This document shows, one piece after another, positions 16,102 to 24,360 of a stretch of 41,361 bases of DNA (its first letter is position 1; each line of letters begins with the position of its first letter). The notes under the pieces were generated by a model, which saw nothing but the letters and a program-made list of their open reading frames with translations, was not told the DNA's origin and did no database searches. The position numbers and the translations under genes are program-made. Source of the stretch: an uncultured Microbacterium sp. (lineage in GTDB: Bacteria; Actinomycetota; Actinomycetes; Actinomycetales; Microbacteriaceae); the NCBI RefSeq assembly GCF_913776565.1, contig NZ_CAJYPF010000156.1, positions 1-41,361 of the forward strand. The letters are read 5' to 3'.

Positions 16102-17471
16102 CGGTTCTCTCCGTTCCCGCCCCGAGCGGTGCCGCGGCCGACGTGGGTCGTGCCCCGCGCGAGCCGAGGCGCCAGCCCCAGGTAGCCGGCCGGGTCCACC
16201 AGGGACTCGATGTCGAGACCGGTCGTCTCGGGCAGGGCGCGCAGGCGCGACGCCAGATCGTCGTCGCCCGAGAGCAGCTCGGCGAACCGCTCGGCGCCGA
16301 TGAGCGGCACGAGCACTCCGCGCAGACGTTCGCTCACGAGCCGGCCGCGGGTCAGGGCGGCGTTGTCCGCCGCGGCGCCGACGTCCACGCGCAGGTGGGC
16401 CAGCAGCGACGACCCGTGCGCCGACGCGCCGACGGCGAGCCGCAGCAGCTCCCGCAGGGTCGGCCACTCGGCGTGCCAGGCGCCGTCGGGGCGCTCGTCG
16501 ACGGCGAGGGCGGATGCCAGGTGCAGCGTCGCAGCCAGCTGCGGCGCGCGCAGGGCGGCGGAGCAGATCAGCACCGCCTCGGCGGGGTTCTGCTTCTGGG
16601 GCATGGCGGACGATCCCCCGCCGATCGCCTCGGAGACCTCGCCGATCTCGGTGCGGCTGAGGGTCGCGACGTCCCCGGCCACCTTGCCGAGCGCGTCGAT
16701 CGCGCGGACGAGGGCGTCGCCGATCTCGGTCACCGGACCACGCGAGACGTGCCACGGGGCGTCGGGGGCGTCGAGTCCGAGTGCCCAGGCGAAGGTCGCG
16801 GGCAGGGCGTCGGCGGCATCCGGGGATCCGGTCGCCTCGACGAACGAGGCGAGGGTCCCCCCGGCCCCGGCGAGCTGCGCGGGGAAGGTCAGGGTCTCGA
16901 GCTGCCGGGCGGCGCGTTCCAGCCCGCGCGCCCAGGTCGCGGCACGCGCACCGATCGTGGTGGGCACCGCGTGCTGCGTGAGGGTGCGCGCCGCGGCGAC
17001 GTCGTCGGCGTGCCGCTCGGCGAGCTGTCGCGCCCACGCGGCCGCGTTGCTCGTGGACCGCCGCGTCTGCTCGACGGCGCGGCGCGCCACGACCATCAGC
17101 GCGGTGTCGAGGATGTCCTGGCTCGTCGCGCCGCGGTGGATCCACCCGCGATGGGCGAGATCGACCTGGGCCCGCAGCATCCCCACGAGGGGGATGACGG
17201 GGTTCCCCCCGGCGACCGCGTCGCGCACGATCCGGGCGATGTCGAGCGCGCGGATCGACGTCCCGCCCTTCTCGTCGCGCCCGAAGACATGATCGATGTG
17301 CGCACGCGCCTCGCGGGGGGCTGCGCCCACCTCGACGTAGGCCGCGACGAGCGCGCACTCCACGTCGACGAGCGTGCGCAGCACGAAGGCGTCCGACAGC
17401 AGGTCGTCGTGCCCGACGCTCACGGGCGAGAGAAGGCCGATGTCGAGGACGGACGGAGTGTCAGAAGGCAA
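16098..17471 (-). CDS. pcaB: 3-carboxy-cis,cis-muconate cycloisomerase
   Basis: A 457-residue member of the fumarase/aspartase superfamily. The signature loop is GGGSSAMPQKQNPAEA, and WIHRGATSQDILDTA is the second conserved block. It lactonises beta-carboxymuconate to gamma-carboxymuconolactone. The length is normal for PcaB. Its start lies inside the 3' end of pcaG (11-nt overlap), which argues for translational coupling. Confidence 0.95.
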   Translation of the reverse strand: MPSDTPSVLDIGLLSPVSVGHDDLLSDAFVLRTLVDVECALVAAYVEVGAAPREARAHIDHVFGRDEKGGTSIRALDIARIVRDAVAGGNPVIPLVGMLRAQVDLAHRGWIHRGATSQDILDTALMVVARRAVEQTRRSTSNAAAWARQLAERHADDVAAARTLTQHAVPTTIGARAATWARGLERAARQLETLTFPAQLAGAGGTLASFVEATGSPDAADALPATFAWALGLDAPDAPWHVSRGPVTEIGDALVRAIDALGKVAGDVATLSRTEIGEVSEAIGGGSSAMPQKQNPAEAVLICSAALRAPQLAATLHLASALAVDERPDGAWHAEWPTLRELLRLAVGASAHGSSLLAHLRVDVGAAADNAALTRGRLVSERLRGVLVPLIGAERFAELLSGDDDLASRLRALPETTGLDIESLVDPAGYLGLAPRLARGTTHVGRGTARGGNGENR

Positions 17472-18018
17472 GGAACACCGTCTCGTTCTCGCCCTGCAGC
17501 CGGATGTCGTGCGTCAGGTACCCCTCGGGCGTGCGGGTCGCGATCAGGCTGGCGCGCTCGGTCTCGTCGAGCGAGGCCAGCAGGGGGTCGGCGGCGAGCG
17601 CCGCGGCGTCGGCCGGCGAGTAGATGCGGGTGTGCAGCTTGTCGGGCAGGCCGCGCGCGAACACGATCGCGGCGAAGAATCCCGCGCGACCGGACTGGAT
17701 GCCGGGTTCCCTCGTCCAGAACGTGTAGCGCCCCTCGTCGTCGGTGAAGGCGCGACCGAAACCGGTGAAGGTGTGGTCGTCGCGGCGGAACGCCCCGCGC
17801 GCCCGCGGCACCGAGCCGTCGGCATCCGCCCCGAAGATCTCCACCAGCGCGTCGGGGATCGGCGCCCCTGCTCCGTCGCGCACCGTGCCCGACAGCACGA
17901 TCGCGCCGGGCGAATGGGGGAAGACGACCTCGTGCTGCTTCGGGTACTCCAGGCCGTAGGCGAAGAACGGCCCGACGGTCTGGCCGGGTGTCGCGCGATG
18001 CGTCTTGGCGGGGATCAT
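17461..18018 (-). CDS. pcaG: Protocatechuate 3,4-dioxygenase alpha chain
   Basis: A 185-residue alpha subunit of the Fe(III) intradiol dioxygenase. It has the family start ATPGQTVGPFFAYGLEYP and the core IVLSGTVRDGAGAPIPDALVEIF...GRAFTDDEGRYTFWTREPG. Two starts are possible. ATG 18018 has AGGAGG 7 nt upstream and leads straight into the conserved N-terminus. ATG 18084, used by the track, also has GGAGG but adds 22 residues encoded partly by a repeat-like sequence. I prefer 18018. The alpha chain lacks the iron ligands and completes the active site with PcaH. It overlaps pcaB by 11 nt. Confidence 0.93.
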   Translation of the reverse strand: MIPAKTHRATPGQTVGPFFAYGLEYPKQHEVVFPHSPGAIVLSGTVRDGAGAPIPDALVEIFGADADGSVPRARGAFRRDDHTFTGFGRAFTDDEGRYTFWTREPGIQSGRAGFFAAIVFARGLPDKLHTRIYSPADAAALAADPLLASLDETERASLIATRTPEGYLTHDIRLQGENETVFLAF

Positions 18019-18036
18019 GCCCGGCCCTCCTGCGCG

Positions 18037-18058
18037 CCCTTCGACCGGCTCGGAGACC
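18037..18058. repeat. REP-like fragment in the pcaH-pcaG junction
   Basis: On the minus strand the sequence reads GAGCCGGTCGAAGGG preceded by GGTCTCC. This matches the dispersed GAGC(C/T)TGTCGAAGGG-type palindromic repeats often seen between genes in actinobacteria and proteobacteria. It lies in the 67 nt between the pcaH stop and the preferred pcaG start. No second copy was seen in the window. The resemblance is from memory of the repeat family. Confidence 0.4.
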
Positions 18059-18085
18059 GCATCGTGCCTCGATGTGCTCGTCATC

Positions 18086-18895
18086 TCACTCGTCCTCCGC
18101 CTCGAAGTACGTGCGGTCGGGTCCGTCCACGACGATGTCGAAACGGTATCCCGTCGCCCACTCGGGCGAGGTCAGGTCGTGGTCGTACACGCCGACGAGG
18201 GCGTCGCGGTCCTTCTGCCGGTGGATGCTGTTGTAGATCGGGTCGAGGGCGAAGAGCGGGTCGCCCGGGAAGTACATCTGCGTCACCAGGCGCTGCGTGA
18301 AAGAGGACCCGAACACCGAGAAGTGGATGTGGGCGGGCCGCCACGCGTTGCGGTGGTTCTTCCAGGGGTACGGGCCCGGCTTGATCGTCGTGAAGCGGTA
18401 CTCGCCGTTCTCGTCCGTGATCGCGCGACCGGCGCCGGTGAAATTCGGGTCGAGCGGGGCGGGGTGCTGGTCGCGCTGGTGGATGTAGCGACCGGCGGAG
18501 TTGGCCTGCCAGATCTCGATCAGCTGGTTCGCCACCGGGCGCCCCCACGAGTCGAGCAGTCGGCCCTGCACCGTCATCCGCTCGCCCAGGGGCTCTCCGG
18601 CGTGCTGCAGTGTCAGGTCCGACTCGATCGCGGCGACGTCGCGCTGCCCGAACGCGGGCGAGAACAGCTCGATCGTCTCGGGGTCCACGAGCTTCGGGTT
18701 CTTGGTGGGATGCCGCAGCACGCTCGACCGGTAGGCCGGGAAGTCGTGGGCGGTCGCCGGCACGTCCTCGCCCGCGGCATCGGCGCGGTCGAGTTCGGCG
18801 TGACGGGCCCGGATCTCGCGGACGATGTCGTCCTGCGTCGCCTGGTCGGGCGCGGCGAGCAGCGATTCGGGTGCTGCGGCGGGGCGGTTCGTCAT
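18086..18895 (-). CDS. pcaH: Protocatechuate 3,4-dioxygenase beta chain
   Basis: A 269-residue beta subunit holding the non-heme Fe(III). The ligands are visible as Y137 (AGRYIHQRD), Y176 (GPYPWKNH), H189 and H191 (RPAHIHFSVFG). With PcaG it opens the protocatechuate ring to beta-carboxymuconate. It is the promoter-proximal gene of an eight-gene operon that holds the full branch from protocatechuate to succinyl-CoA and acetyl-CoA. The start at 18895 has GAAGGAG at good spacing. An IclR-box candidate lies 56 nt upstream, shared with the divergent regulator. Confidence 0.96.
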   Translation of the reverse strand: MTNRPAAAPESLLAAPDQATQDDIVREIRARHAELDRADAAGEDVPATAHDFPAYRSSVLRHPTKNPKLVDPETIELFSPAFGQRDVAAIESDLTLQHAGEPLGERMTVQGRLLDSWGRPVANQLIEIWQANSAGRYIHQRDQHPAPLDPNFTGAGRAITDENGEYRFTTIKPGPYPWKNHRNAWRPAHIHFSVFGSSFTQRLVTQMYFPGDPLFALDPIYNSIHRQKDRDALVGVYDHDLTSPEWATGYRFDIVVDGPDRTYFEAEDE

Positions 18896-18950
18896 GGGTC
18901 TCCTTCGACCCCTCCATGCTCGGACATGCGACGGGGCTGCGGCAGAGCGT

Positions 18951-18966
18951 TCCCGCTGAATGGGAG
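18951..18966. promoter_or_regulatory. Candidate IclR-regulator operator between pcaH and the iclR gene
   Basis: TCCCGCTGAATGGGAG contains the dyad TCCC-N7-GGGA. It is 13/16 identical to a site in front of pobA (19876-19891). It lies 56 nt from pcaH and 19 nt from the iclR GTG, so one bound dimer could serve both directions. Confidence 0.55.
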
Positions 18967-18984
18967 TCGTGCCATGGTGGTACC

Positions 18985-19737
18985 GTGGCGAACTCCTCCT
19001 CGGGCGACTCCGTGACGGACCGTCTGGTGCGCATCCTCGAGACCTTCACGCCCACGCGCACGGCGCAGACGACGGCCGAGATCGGGCGCCGGGCCGGTCT
19101 ACCGAGCTCGTCGGCGCACCGGATCGTGAACGAACTGGTGGATGCCGGACTCCTCGAGCGCGACGAGGAGCGTCGCGTCCGCGTGGGCATGCGGTTGTGG
19201 GAGCTGGCCACCCGTTCGTCCCACGCGCTGCGCCTGCGGCAGGCGGCGCTGCCCGCCATGGAACGCGTGCAGCAGCGCGTGCGCGAGCACACGCAGCTCG
19301 CGATCCTCGAGAAGGACGAGGCGTTGTTCCTCGAGCGCCTGAGCGCCCCCGACTCGGGCGCCAACGTCACGCGGGTGGCGGGCCGACTGCCCCTGCACGC
19401 GTCGTCGTCGGGACTGGTGCTCCTCGCTTTCGGACCGCGCGATCTGCAGGAGCGCGTCCTCGCGGGCCCGCTCGCCGCGGTCACGCCGTCGACGATCGTC
19501 GATCCGGCCGCCCTGCGTCGCGCCCTCGCCGAGATCCGCACGCTCGGCCGGGTGATCGCCCCGGGCTACGTCGACGAGGTGTCGACTGGCGTCGCGGTGC
19601 CGATCCGCGACGAGACGGGGGCGGTCATCGCCGCCCTGTCGGCTGTGCTGCCGCGAGACGCCGAGACGCAGTTCGCCCTCGTCGAGTTGCACCGCGCCGC
19701 GCGCGACACCGAGCGCGCCCTCGGCTACCGGCGCTGA
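18985..19737 (+). CDS. IclR-family regulator, probably PcaR/PobR-like
   Basis: A 250-residue IclR protein. The N-terminal winged HTH is DRLVRILETFTPTRTAQTTAEIGRRAGLPSSSAHRIVNELVDAGLL. The effector domain (~80-245) has ASSSGLVLLAF and GYVDEVSTGVAVPIRDETG. I chose GTG at 18985; no Shine-Dalgarno is visible and CATGGT sits 6 nt before the GTG, so a leaderless mRNA is possible. IclR proteins in this position usually respond to protocatechuate, 4-hydroxybenzoate or beta-ketoadipate. The twin operator sites suggest it governs both the pca operon and pobA. Activator versus repressor mode cannot be told. Confidence 0.92.
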   Translation: MANSSSGDSVTDRLVRILETFTPTRTAQTTAEIGRRAGLPSSSAHRIVNELVDAGLLERDEERRVRVGMRLWELATRSSHALRLRQAALPAMERVQQRVREHTQLAILEKDEALFLERLSAPDSGANVTRVAGRLPLHASSSGLVLLAFGPRDLQERVLAGPLAAVTPSTIVDPAALRRALAEIRTLGRVIAPGYVDEVSTGVAVPIRDETGAVIAALSAVLPRDAETQFALVELHRAARDTERALGYRR

Positions 19738-19781
19738 CGCGCCTGGTCCCCGGCCCCGCCCGGCCGCCGACGTCGCACGCC

Positions 19782-19858
19782 CATCTGCATGATCCGTGGG
19801 GCGTGTGGCACCCGAAGTGCCGCACGGGGCGCCCCGCGGCCGCCCGGTCCTGCAGATG
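19782..19858. other. Nested inverted-repeat element between iclR and pobA
   Basis: Outer arms CATCTGCA (19782) and TGCAGATG (19851) enclose GGGGCG...CGCCCC and an inner hairpin GTGTGGCAC-CCGAA-GTGCCGCAC (19803-19825, 9 bp with one G-T pair). As RNA this would fold into a multi-tier stem. It could be the iclR terminator, but it has no T-run and is far larger than one needs. It could also be an RNA element or an operator array. Confidence 0.4.
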
Positions 19859-19875
19859 AACCACGTCGAGCCACA

Positions 19876-19891
19876 TCCCGTTCAATGAGAG
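19876..19891. promoter_or_regulatory. Candidate IclR-regulator operator before pobA
   Basis: TCCCGTTCAATGAGAG differs at three of 16 positions from the box between pcaH and the iclR gene and lies 62 nt before the pobA ATG. The shared box ties pobA to the same regulator as the pca operon. Confidence 0.55.
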
Positions 19892-19953
19892 CCCCGCGGC
19901 AGCGCGTCTGCGGGAAAGGCACCATCGACACAGCCACCGTCGAAGGAGACGCC

Positions 19954-21135
19954 ATGACCACCACCCTCCGCACCCGCGTCGCGATCATCGGCGCGGGCCC
20001 CGCCGGACTCCTGCTCGCGCACCTGCTCGATCGCGCCGGCATCGCCTCGGTCGTGATCGACCGGCGTTCGCGCGACGAGATCGAGAGCACCATCCGCGCC
20101 GGCATCCTCGAGCAGGGCACCGTCGAGCTGCTCGACACCCTCGGCCCGCACTCCCGCGCGCGCACCGTCGGGCACCGGCACGACGGCATCGAACTGCGTT
20201 TCGAGGGCGAGGGCCACCGCATCGACTTCGCCGAGACCGTGGGCCGCGCCGTGTGGCTCTACCCGCAGCACGAGGTGCTGAAGGATCTCATCGCCGCACG
20301 CCTCGCCGCCGGGCAGGACCTGCGCTTCGGCGTCACCGCCGAGGGCGTCGAGGATGCCGACACGACCCGGCCCCGCGTGAGAGCCCGTGACGCGGACGGC
20401 GACGTTCTCGAGATCGAGGCCGACGTGGTCGTGGGGTCCGACGGGTCGCGCAGCGTCGCGCGCGCCGCGGTGACCGGCTCGAGCCAGGGCGGGTTCTTCC
20501 GTGAGTACCCCTTCGCCTGGTTCGGCATCCTGTGCGAGGCGCCGCCGAGTGCGGACGAGCTCATCTACAGCAACTCCCCCGACGGCTTCGCGCTGGTGAG
20601 CCAGCGTTCCCCCACCGTGCAGCGCATGTATTTCCAGTGCGCCCCCGACACCGACACCGCGGCGTACAGCGAACAGCAGCTGTGGGACGAGCTGCAGAAG
20701 CGCGTCCCGGGCACCGAACTCCTGCGCGGGCCCATCTTCCAGCGCGACGTCCTGCGCTTCCGCAGCTTCGTCGCCCACGAGCTGCGCCGCGGCCGCGTCG
20801 CGCTCGTCGGCGACGCCGCGCACACGGTCCCCCCGACGGGTGCGAAGGGGATGAACCTGGCGATCGCCGACGTGCGTCTGCTCGCCGAGGCCCTGCGACG
20901 TCTGCTGCTCGAAGACGACGAGCGCGCGTTCGACGCCTACCCCGAGCGGGCGCTCGCCCGCATCTGGAAGGCGCAGCACTTCTCATGGTGGATGACGAGC
21001 CTGCTGCACGTGGCCCCGGATGCCACCGCCTTCGACCGTCGGCGGCAGGTCGGCGAGTTGCGCTCGGTGGTGGATTCCGCCCACGGCCGCGCCTATCTGG
21101 CCGAGGCCTACTGCGGCTGGCCGTTCGACGACTGA
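19954..21135 (+). CDS. pobA: 4-hydroxybenzoate 3-monooxygenase
   Basis: A 393-residue group A flavin hydroxylase that makes protocatechuate from 4-hydroxybenzoate. It has VAIIGAGPAGLLLAHLLDRAGI (FAD), RAGILEQGTVELL (a PobA hallmark), VVVGSDGSRSVAR (DG motif) and RVALVGDAAHTVPPTGAKGMNLAIADV (GD motif with the PobA-specific PPTGAKG). The length equals that of characterised PobA. The ATG at 19954 has GAAGGAG upstream. It stands alone after the regulator gene, feeds the pca operon and probably shares its control. Confidence 0.96.
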   Translation: MTTTLRTRVAIIGAGPAGLLLAHLLDRAGIASVVIDRRSRDEIESTIRAGILEQGTVELLDTLGPHSRARTVGHRHDGIELRFEGEGHRIDFAETVGRAVWLYPQHEVLKDLIAARLAAGQDLRFGVTAEGVEDADTTRPRVRARDADGDVLEIEADVVVGSDGSRSVARAAVTGSSQGGFFREYPFAWFGILCEAPPSADELIYSNSPDGFALVSQRSPTVQRMYFQCAPDTDTAAYSEQQLWDELQKRVPGTELLRGPIFQRDVLRFRSFVAHELRRGRVALVGDAAHTVPPTGAKGMNLAIADVRLLAEALRRLLLEDDERAFDAYPERALARIWKAQHFSWWMTSLLHVAPDATAFDRRRQVGELRSVVDSAHGRAYLAEAYCGWPFDD

Positions 21136-21150
21136 CCTCCGCCCCACCCC

Positions 21151-21228
21151 CGCCCGCGCCCGCGCCCGCGCCCGCGAGTGTCCAGAACACCCGGACGGTT
21201 CTCGAAATCACCCGGGTGTCCGGGATAC
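21151..21228. terminator. Hexamer tandem repeat plus imperfect hairpin between convergent pobA and ansP-like genes
   Basis: The stretch starts with four perfect copies of CGCCCG (21151-21174). It continues with a 17-bp stem having three mismatches: GTGTCCAGAACACCCGG (21178) against CCGGGTGTCCGGGATAC (21212). The hairpin is nearly symmetric and sits between two 3' ends, so it is probably a bidirectional terminator. Nothing else is seen between 21136 and 21304. Confidence 0.45.
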
Positions 21229-21304
21229 TCCATCGCCCTCGCCGCGCGTACGACGGCGGCGCCCGAGCCGGAGCACGAGCGCCGCCGCGAGAGGACGTCC
21301 GAAC

Positions 21305-22810
21305 TCAGTCCTCGCCGTCGCGCGACCGCGGGAACGGGCTCGGCACCACCGGCACCGTGCCGGTGTAGCCCTCGCGCTCGGCGGCGAGAGCGGCGATGCG
21401 CTTTCGGCATGCGAACCAGCCGGCGGTGATGAGCAGGCTCGCCACGATCGCCACGACCAGCGTCGCGGGTGAGTCGATGAAGACCAGCACGAGCACCACC
21501 AGCAGGAACGCGAGGGTCAGGTAGCTCGTGTACGGCGCCCAGAACAGCCGGAACGACGGCCGGACCAGCTGTCCGCGGTCGGCGAGCTGCTTGAGGCGCA
21601 TCTGGCAGACGATGATCGTCGCCCAGGTGACCAGGATGCCGACGGCGGCGACGTTCAGGACCGTCTCGAACGCGTCGGACGGGTTGACGTAGTTGATCAC
21701 GACGCCGAACAGCGCGACGAAGGCCGTGATCGCGATACCGCCGTAGGGCACGCCGGCCTTGTTCATGCGTGCGGCGAACTTCGGCGCGGAACCGGCGACC
21801 GCCATCGAGCGCAGGATGCGACCGGTCGAGTACAGTCCGGCGTTCAACGACGACAGCGCCGCCGTCAGCACGACGAGGTTCATGATGACGTCCACGCCGG
21901 GCACCCCGATCGAGGCGAAGAACGTCACGAAGGGACTCTCGTCCTTCGAGTAGGCCGTGAACGGCAGCAGCAGCGAGAGAAGCAGCACCGACCCGACGTA
22001 GAACACCGCGACGCGGAAGATGACCGAGTTGATCGCGCGCGGCATGACCTTCTCGGGGTTCTTCGTCTCGCCCGCCGCGGTGCCGATCAGCTCGATCGAG
22101 GCGTAGGCGAACACCACACCCTGCATGAGGATGATGGCGGGCAGGATGCCGTTGGGGAAGAACCCGCCGTTGTCGGCGATCAGCGAGAAGCCGGTGGGTG
22201 CCCCCGTCGGCGTGCCGAAGACGACGAAGTAGATGCCCACGAGCAGGAACGCCACGAGGGCGGTCACCTTGATGAGCGCGAACCAGAACTCCAGCTCGCC
22301 GAACACCTTCACCGACACGAGGTTGACCGCCAGCACGGTCACGAGCGCGGCGAGCGCCCACACCCACTGGGGAACGGCGGCGATCCACGGCACGTATTTG
22401 CCGAAGAAGTTCATGTACAGCGCGGCCGCGGTGATGTCGACCATCGTCGTGGTGGCCCAGTTGATCCAGTAGAACCAGCCCGAGACGAACGCCGCCTTCT
22501 CACCGAAGAACTCGCGCGCGTAGGACACGAACGACCCCGAGGTGGGGCGGTGCAGCACCAGCTCGCCGAGCGCGCGCAGGATGAAGAACGCGAACAGTCC
22601 GCATACGGCGTACGAGAGCACGATCGCGGGCCCCGCCTGGGCGAGACGACCTCCGGCGCCGAGGAACAGGCCGGTTCCGATCGCACCGCCGATCGCGATC
22701 ATCTGCACCTGCCGCGACGACAGACGCTTGTGGTAGCCGCTGTCCTCCAGCTGCACGGTCGAGGTGGTGGGCGGCTCGGCGTCGCCGCGACGCGAGGGAG
22801 TGTCGGTCAT
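21305..22810 (-). CDS. ansP: Amino-acid permease, AnsP-like (APC/AAT family)
   Basis: A 501-residue, twelve-helix APC permease. The first helix has IAIGGAIGTGLFLGAGGRLAQAGPAI. Segments such as RALGELVLHRPTSGSFVSYAREFFGEKAAFVSGWFYWINWATT and ADNGGFFPNGILPA are close to the asparagine permease AnsP pattern as I remember it. It imports an amino acid, probably asparagine, with protons. It is a single gene facing pobA. GABA or another neutral amino acid remains possible, so the symbol is provisional. Confidence 0.85.
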   Translation of the reverse strand: MTDTPSRRGDAEPPTTSTVQLEDSGYHKRLSSRQVQMIAIGGAIGTGLFLGAGGRLAQAGPAIVLSYAVCGLFAFFILRALGELVLHRPTSGSFVSYAREFFGEKAAFVSGWFYWINWATTTMVDITAAALYMNFFGKYVPWIAAVPQWVWALAALVTVLAVNLVSVKVFGELEFWFALIKVTALVAFLLVGIYFVVFGTPTGAPTGFSLIADNGGFFPNGILPAIILMQGVVFAYASIELIGTAAGETKNPEKVMPRAINSVIFRVAVFYVGSVLLLSLLLPFTAYSKDESPFVTFFASIGVPGVDVIMNLVVLTAALSSLNAGLYSTGRILRSMAVAGSAPKFAARMNKAGVPYGGIAITAFVALFGVVINYVNPSDAFETVLNVAAVGILVTWATIIVCQMRLKQLADRGQLVRPSFRLFWAPYTSYLTLAFLLVVLVLVFIDSPATLVVAIVASLLITAGWFACRKRIAALAAEREGYTGTVPVVPSPFPRSRDGED

Positions 22811-22890
22811 GCCCCCATCGAACCACTCGATTCGCGCAATCGGCGTCCGACAAGCGCGAAGAGATCGGCGTGCCGGGCGCCGCGCGGGGG

Positions 22891-23889
22891 TCAGAGCCAG
22901 TGTTTGCGCTTGAACGTCAGCCAGAGTCCGTACGAGGTGGCGGCCATCAGGCCGAGCGCCATCGGGTATCCGAACGTCCAGTTGAGCTCGGGCATGTTGG
23001 TGACGTTCATCCCGTAGATCGCCCCGATCAGGGACGGCCCGAACAGGATCGCCGCCCAGCCCGAGATCTTCTTCACCTGCTCGTTCTGCTCGAGCGAGGT
23101 CTCGGTCTGACGCTGTGTGACGAGCGTGGCGTTGACCGTGAGCGCGTTGTCGAGGATCGCGCGCAGGGCCGTCAACTTCTCGCACTGACGCAGTACGTGG
23201 TCGAGCACGTCGCGAAGGGAGCGCTGCAGCTCGATGTCGACGCCGTACTTGCCGGCTCCGCGCAGCAGGGCCTCGAGCATGTCGCGCAGCGGCTCGACCG
23301 CGCGTTGGAAGTGGATGACCTCGCGGGCCAGCTCGTAGATGCGCTGGGTCAGCTCGGCGCCCTCCGAGCTGAACAGCTGATCCTCGATCTCGTCCACGTC
23401 GTTCTGGATGCCGCGCGCCACCGGGTCGTACTGGTCGACGACCTCGTCGAGGATGGCGTAGAGCACGGCCTCGGGCCCCCGCGCGAGCAGTTCGGGGTTC
23501 TTCTCGAGCCGCCGCCGGACCTCGGACAGGTCGGGGACCTCGGCGTGGCGGACCGTGACGACGTAGTCGGGTCCGATGAACACGTGCAGCTCGCCGAACT
23601 CGACCGTCTCGCTCGAGTCGACGTACCGCGCCGGGCGAAGGACGGCGAACAGATTGCTGCCGTAGCGTTCGAGCTTCGCGCGCTGGTGCCCGGTCAGAGC
23701 GTCCTCGACAGCGAGCGGATGCAACGAGAACTCGGCGGCGACGCGCTCGAGTTCGTCGGGCGACGGGCGCAGCAGGCCGATCCAGGCCATGCCCCCGTGC
23801 GCCTCCATGTACTCGAACGTCTGGTCGAGGCTCGCCGGATTCTCGATCCGTCGGCCGCCGACGTACACAGCGCTGTCGATGATGGGCAT
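22891..23889 (-). CDS. corA: CorA-family magnesium/cobalt channel protein
   Basis: A 332-residue CorA-like protein. A large cytoplasmic N-terminal domain (MAWIGLLRPSPDELERVAAEFSLHPLAVEDALTGHQRAKLERY) is followed by a long helix and two C-terminal transmembrane helices. The selectivity signature is YGMNVTNMPE. The C-terminus KRKHWL is basic as in the family. It works as a homopentamer in the inner membrane for Mg2+ entry. No Shine-Dalgarno is evident; TACAAC lies 7 nt before the ATG, so the mRNA may be leaderless. Confidence 0.93.
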   Translation of the reverse strand: MPIIDSAVYVGGRRIENPASLDQTFEYMEAHGGMAWIGLLRPSPDELERVAAEFSLHPLAVEDALTGHQRAKLERYGSNLFAVLRPARYVDSSETVEFGELHVFIGPDYVVTVRHAEVPDLSEVRRRLEKNPELLARGPEAVLYAILDEVVDQYDPVARGIQNDVDEIEDQLFSSEGAELTQRIYELAREVIHFQRAVEPLRDMLEALLRGAGKYGVDIELQRSLRDVLDHVLRQCEKLTALRAILDNALTVNATLVTQRQTETSLEQNEQVKKISGWAAILFGPSLIGAIYGMNVTNMPELNWTFGYPMALGLMAATSYGLWLTFKRKHWL

Positions 23890-23952
23890 GTCTACCGTTG
23901 TACCGTGCGCGGCTATGACGAGAGGGCGATCCTCACGACATCCTGACGGCCG

Positions 23953-24279
23953 TCACTTCTTCGGGTCGTTGCCCCAGTTCATCAGCGAGTACCGCCAGTC
24001 GGTCTCGGTCACATCGCCCTTGGGTCGCTGGGCGCTGTGCCGCTTGACGTAGCCCACGACCTTCCGCATGTGCGCGTAGTCGTCGTCGGTCAGGTCGGAC
24101 GCCTTCTTCTCGAGGATGCGCACGATGTGTCGCCCGCTCTCGTGCCCGGTGGACTCCCCGCCGTCCTTCTTCTGCCCGACCGATTTCGATTCGTCCGTGT
24201 CGAGCCACTTCTTCAACTCGCTCGCGGTCATGTTGACGGCCTCGTCGAAATCCTCGCGGGTCTGATCCTCATCGCTCAT
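23953..24279 (-). CDS. DUF3140 family small protein
   Basis: A 108-residue soluble, charged protein. The conserved family pattern is easy to see: EAVNMTASELKKWLDTDESKSVGQK, GHESGRHIVRILEKK, LTDDDYAHMRKVVGYVKRHSAQRP and a C-terminal WRYSLMNWGNDPKK. The function is unknown; it is often found in actinobacteria as a single gene and its name recalls plasmid- or DNA-interacting small proteins only weakly. The ATG at 24279 has GGGAGG upstream, so the track start at 24345 is rejected. It lies 63 nt before corA on the same strand. Confidence 0.88.
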   Translation of the reverse strand: MSDEDQTREDFDEAVNMTASELKKWLDTDESKSVGQKKDGGESTGHESGRHIVRILEKKASDLTDDDYAHMRKVVGYVKRHSAQRPKGDVTETDWRYSLMNWGNDPKK

Positions 24280-24360
24280 GCCGCCATCCTCCCGGCCCCG
24301 GACGCGCGCCGCGGCCCCCTTGCACGCGCGCCGCCGCGATGGCATCCCGCTCGAAGCGGA

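Noticed and set aside
21151-21176. Possible CRISPR or satellite array
   Set aside because: Only four copies of a 6-bp unit without spacers; simple sequence repeat.
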